From CAYXVU01 sp964468725 (GTDB taxonomy: Bacteria > Acidobacteriota > Blastocatellia > UBA7656): a stretch of DNA of 16,075 nucleotides. Positions 13,529-16,075 of the stretch are shown one piece after another (positions within the stretch are counted from its first letter, which is position 1; each line of letters begins with the position of its first letter). Under the pieces are notes generated by a model, which was not told where the DNA came from, ran no database searches, and saw only the letters and a list, made by a program, of their open reading frames with translations. The stretch covers positions 1-16,075 of the forward strand of contig CAYXVU010000139.1 of NCBI GenBank assembly GCA_964468725.1, given 5' to 3'. A program made the position numbers and the translations under genes.

Positions 13529-15748
13529 TCATTGCGGGCGTCGGATGCCGAGCCGCTTCATGCGACTGCGCAGGGTGTTGGGGTGGAGGTTAAGAATCTT
13601 GGCTGCGCCGCGTTCGCCTTCGATCACCCAACCGCTCTGTTCGAGCACGCCGATGATGTGTGCGCGTTCGACTTCGGTGAGCGAGCCTGCCATCGTCGCC
13701 TGCCGCACAGAGCTTATCGGGCTGACCGGGCTTTCATAGGCTGCGCCGTGTGCGTTTGTCGCTTCGCTTGCCTGCGCGTTGGCTCGGCTCGGCTCGCTGG
13801 CAGCAGATGCGGCAGGGAGTTGCGGGAGGGCGATGATGTTGTTCGCTTGCGCGGGCAACAGGTGGCGCTCAATCGTTAAGACAGAGTTTTGCGATAAAAC
13901 GACAGCGCGTTCGATGACGTTTTGCAATTCTCGGATGTTGCCCGGCCAATGGTAGGCTTGCAGGCGTTCCATCGTTTCGGGCGAGACTTTGTGAATCGGT
14001 TTGTTGAATCGCTTGGCAAAGCGCGCAGCAAAGAAAGTGACCAGTTGCGGAATGTCGGCTCTGCGTTCGCTCAGCGAAGGCATGCGCAGCGGCAAGACAT
14101 TCAAGCGATAATAGAGGTCGGCGCGAAAGCGTCCGGCGCGCACTTCTTCTTCGAGGTCGCGGTTGGTCGCGGCGATGACCCGCACATTGACGCGCACGGT
14201 TTTGCTGCTGCCGACAGGTTCGAATTCGCCTTCTTGCAGAACGCGCAAGAGTTTGACTTGCGTATCGAGCGGTAATTCGCCGACTTCATCCAAAAAGAGC
14301 GTGCCGTTATCGGCTAACTCAAAACGCCCTGTGCGCCGATCAATCGCGCCCGTGAACGCGCCTTTGACATGGCCGAAGAGTTCGCTTTCGACCAGCCCCG
14401 CAGAGATGGCTCCGCAATTGATCTTCACCAGCGGTCGGCCTTTGCGGGCGCTGCGATCATGAATGGCGCGGGCGATGAGTTCTTTGCCGGTTCCGGTTTC
14501 GCCGAAGAGCAGGACGGTCGAATCGGTCGGCGCGAGGCGTTCGACATCGTGCAGAAGGGTCAGCAACGCCTCACTGTTGCCGACGATTTCATCGAAGTTA
14601 TGTTCGGCGCGAATCTCTTCTTGCAAGTAGAGGTTCTCGGCTTGCAGTTGCGCTTTCAGATTGGCGATCTCTTCGTAGGCTTGCATGTTGGCAACGGCGA
14701 GCGCCACTTGGTTGGCCGTCTCTTGTAAGAATTCGGCATCCGCTTCGATATATTGGTGCGGGTTGACGTTGCCCACGCCGAGCGTGCCGATGGCGTGTCC
14801 TTGTACAACGAGTGGCGCGATGATGTAGGAGCGAATCCCGGCCTCATAAATCCGTTTATCAATCGCATGCTCGCGCGCTTCGGCAAGATCGTCCTTCCGG
14901 TGCGCTTGGCGAAAATCGAAGGCTTGTTGCAGCTCTTGGTCATCCAAATTCAATACGTCGCCAACCTCTAAAGCAACTCCCGAAGAGTCACCCTGCAAGG
15001 CGAAGAGGCGTAGCGAATTGGTTGCGGCTTCATACAGTGAGAGACCGGCTTGACTGACTGGCAAGACATTTTGCAGGGCTGCACAAACGGCGCGGAACAG
15101 ATCATCTTGGGTCAGGTTGTTGATGATAGCGTTGTTGATTTCGAGCAGAGTGCGGCGGCGTTCGGCAGCCTGCGCTTCGCGTTGGCTGAAGGCTTTGACC
15201 TGCTCATAGGCTTGCATGTTGGCGATGGCGAGAGCGATTTGATTGGCGACATCCTGTAAAAAAATGGTGTCTGCTTCGGAGTATTGATTGGCATGGCGGC
15301 TGAGCAAGGTCAAACTTCCTAAACTCGCGCCCTTGACGATCAACGGCAGGGTGCAAAGCGAACGAAAGCCTTCTTCAGCGCCGCGCTTCTCAGAGGTATA
15401 GCGGGCTTCTACAGCCATGTCGCGGCGCACGACGGCGCGTTGGGTATCGAAGGCTTCGCCCGCGCAACTGTCATGCCGCAATAGCACCTGCCCGACCGAA
15501 AAATGCTCCGAGCGATGGTCGCTTTCGAGCGCCACCAAGCGCAACCCGCCATTCTCCGGTTCATAGAGATTGACTCCTGCCAGATCGAACGAGACTACCC
15601 GTCGCAAGGCGGCACAAGTGGCGCGCAATAATTCGTCTTGCGACAGATTGGTGATCAGCGCGTTATTGATGTCGAGCAGCGTATGATAGTGCGCCGCCGT
15701 CAGCGTCCTTTCATTACTGGCAGAGTTGGTCTCCTGATAAGAACTCAT
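13529..15748 (-). CDS. Sigma-54-dependent transcriptional activator (EBP) with two GAF domains
   Basis: A 739-residue FhlA-like bacterial enhancer-binding protein that uses ATP hydrolysis to open sigma-54 promoters. GAF1 is about residues 22-178 and GAF2 about 204-358, clearly duplicated: LLDINNALITNL versus LLEINNAIINNL, and ANQIALAIANMQAYE versus ANQVALAVANMQAYE. A coiled-coil linker follows (about 360-382). The AAA+ domain (about 385-630) has Walker A GETGTGKE (416-423), the sigma-54 contact loop GAFTGA (463-468), Walker B GTLFLDE (482-488), arginine-finger region RFRADLYYR (540-548) and WPGNIRELQN (601-610). An Ala/Ser-rich linker (635-690) leads to a Fis-type HTH, GAAKILNLHPNTLRSRMKRL (714-733). 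There is no receiver domain, so the signal is probably a small molecule or redox state bound by GAF. The start at 15748 fits the GAF boundary, but its ribosome site is weak (GAG at -8). The target is probably the sigma-54 promoter 343 bp downstream. Confidence 0.95.
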   Translation of the reverse strand: MSSYQETNSASNERTLTAAHYHTLLDINNALITNLSQDELLRATCAALRRVVSFDLAGVNLYEPENGGLRLVALESDHRSEHFSVGQVLLRHDSCAGEAFDTQRAVVRRDMAVEARYTSEKRGAEEGFRSLCTLPLIVKGASLGSLTLLSRHANQYSEADTIFLQDVANQIALAIANMQAYEQVKAFSQREAQAAERRRTLLEINNAIINNLTQDDLFRAVCAALQNVLPVSQAGLSLYEAATNSLRLFALQGDSSGVALEVGDVLNLDDQELQQAFDFRQAHRKDDLAEAREHAIDKRIYEAGIRSYIIAPLVVQGHAIGTLGVGNVNPHQYIEADAEFLQETANQVALAVANMQAYEEIANLKAQLQAENLYLQEEIRAEHNFDEIVGNSEALLTLLHDVERLAPTDSTVLLFGETGTGKELIARAIHDRSARKGRPLVKINCGAISAGLVESELFGHVKGAFTGAIDRRTGRFELADNGTLFLDEVGELPLDTQVKLLRVLQEGEFEPVGSSKTVRVNVRVIAATNRDLEEEVRAGRFRADLYYRLNVLPLRMPSLSERRADIPQLVTFFAARFAKRFNKPIHKVSPETMERLQAYHWPGNIRELQNVIERAVVLSQNSVLTIERHLLPAQANNIIALPQLPAASAASEPSRANAQASEATNAHGAAYESPVSPISSVRQATMAGSLTEVERAHIIGVLEQSGWVIEGERGAAKILNLHPNTLRSRMKRLGIRRPQ

Positions 15749-15779
15749 GAACAAACTCGTCCCTGTTTTTGATTCGATT

Positions 15780-15806
15780 GTGCGCTGCGAACCGTTGTAC
15801 GCGCAC
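15780..15806. promoter_or_regulatory. Inverted repeat GTGCGC/GCGCAC upstream of the EBP gene
   Basis: GTGCGC at 15780-15785 and GCGCAC at 15801-15806, separated by 15 bases and located 32-58 bases before the EBP start. It could be an operator for autoregulation or a leader hairpin. The evidence is only the symmetry. Confidence 0.22.
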
Positions 15807-15920
15807 CTAACGGCTCCTGACATTCATTTACATACCCTGCGGGAAGCCAATTATTCCCGACCTCTACGAGCAAAGGCCGGAAAGGGTCAAGATCAAGAGA
15901 TTTTCGCTTCGGGACCGTTT

Positions 15921-15956
15921 CGAAAGAATGGAGGGATTGCCCGCCAATCCCTCCAT
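15921..15956 (-). terminator. Intrinsic terminator of the upstream, right-edge gene
   Basis: On the minus strand a perfect 12-bp stem, ATGGAGGGATTG/CAATCCCTCCAT (15956-15945 with 15939-15928), encloses the five-base loop GCGGG. It is followed by TCTTTC. It begins 25 bases after the TAA at 15981-15983. The U-tract is short and broken, but the stem is very strong and well placed. It separates the right-edge gene from the EBP gene. Confidence 0.75.
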
Positions 15957-15980
15957 CGCTGTGCATCGGCATCGAGAGGA

Positions 15981-16075
15981 TTAGGCTAAGGCTTGCTGTT
16001 CGTCGGGTAGCTGGGGAGACTTCAACAACAGACCTTCGTGCAGCGCAAAGACACAGAGGGCTACAACAAAGAGAG
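15981..16075 (-). CDS. C-terminal end of an unidentified gene, partial
   Basis: Only the last 30 codons are in the window: a hydrophobic stretch LFVVALCVFALHEGLLL, then KSPQLPDEQQALA and a TAA stop. It is taken as real because it ends 25 bases before a strong minus-strand terminator and because the other two minus frames do not end sensibly there. The hydrophobic start suggests a membrane segment or buried helix near the C-terminus. I do not recognise the family. Confidence 0.5.
   Translation of the reverse strand, partial: LFVVALCVFALHEGLLLKSPQLPDEQQALA

Noticed and set aside
13268..13879. 203-codon plus-strand frame
   Set aside because: Its 3' half is antisense to the EBP HTH and linker, and its 5' half is repeat sequence. 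No support as a gene.

Overview
The window looks like chromosome of an Acidobacteriota member, probably Blastocatellia-like. The main grounds are two tandem secreted proteins of the 'acidobacterial VWFA-related' type, moderately high GC throughout, mostly Ala/Arg/Gln-rich proteins, and intergenic CCACGA/TTCGTGG repeat sequence. I see no insertion sequence, prophage, CRISPR array, rRNA or intact tRNA. The taxonomic call is an inference.

Layout. (1) Positions 1-2919, minus strand: a compact efflux operon made of a small DUF2892 (YgaP-like) membrane protein, a TolC-family outer-membrane channel and an RND-type membrane fusion lipoprotein that runs off the left edge. The inner-membrane pump presumably lies beyond it. 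(2) Positions 2920-3185: a divergent regulatory region with a sigma-54-like (-24/-12) promoter facing each way and two short palindromes between them. (3) Positions 3186-7830, plus strand: nifJ (pyruvate:ferredoxin/flavodoxin oxidoreductase) followed by a dihydroorotate-dehydrogenase-like flavoprotein whose usual catalytic Cys position is Tyr. (4) Positions 7831-7961: a convergent gap holding a long imperfect inverted repeat. (5) Positions 7962-11603, minus strand: two secreted VWFA proteins and a 54-aa protein of unknown function. (6) Positions 11757-13150, minus strand: a three-gene group of STAS protein, ECF sigma factor and zinc-ribbon membrane protein. (7) Positions 13151-13528: a 378-bp non-coding region with a very good sigma-54 promoter match and, upstream of it, six TCGTGG hexamers, several spaced by 10-11 bp. 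(8) Positions 13529-15748, minus strand: a sigma-54-dependent enhancer-binding protein (EBP) with two GAF sensor domains, an AAA+ domain carrying GAFTGA and a Fis-type HTH. (9) A strong terminator hairpin at 15921-15956 and the last 30 codons of an unidentified gene at the right edge.

How the parts may work together (inference). The EBP gene lies directly upstream of a sigma-54-type promoter driving STAS plus an ECF sigma factor, with a phased repeat cluster at enhancer distance. That suggests a two-stage cascade: GAF-sensed signal, EBP plus sigma-54, then the ECF sigma factor and its regulators. Sigma-54-like promoters in front of nifJ and of the efflux operon raise the possibility that pyruvate/ferredoxin metabolism and efflux belong to the same sigma-54 regulon. 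The strongest caveat is that TCGTGG/CCACGA sequences can also belong to dispersed intergenic repeats.
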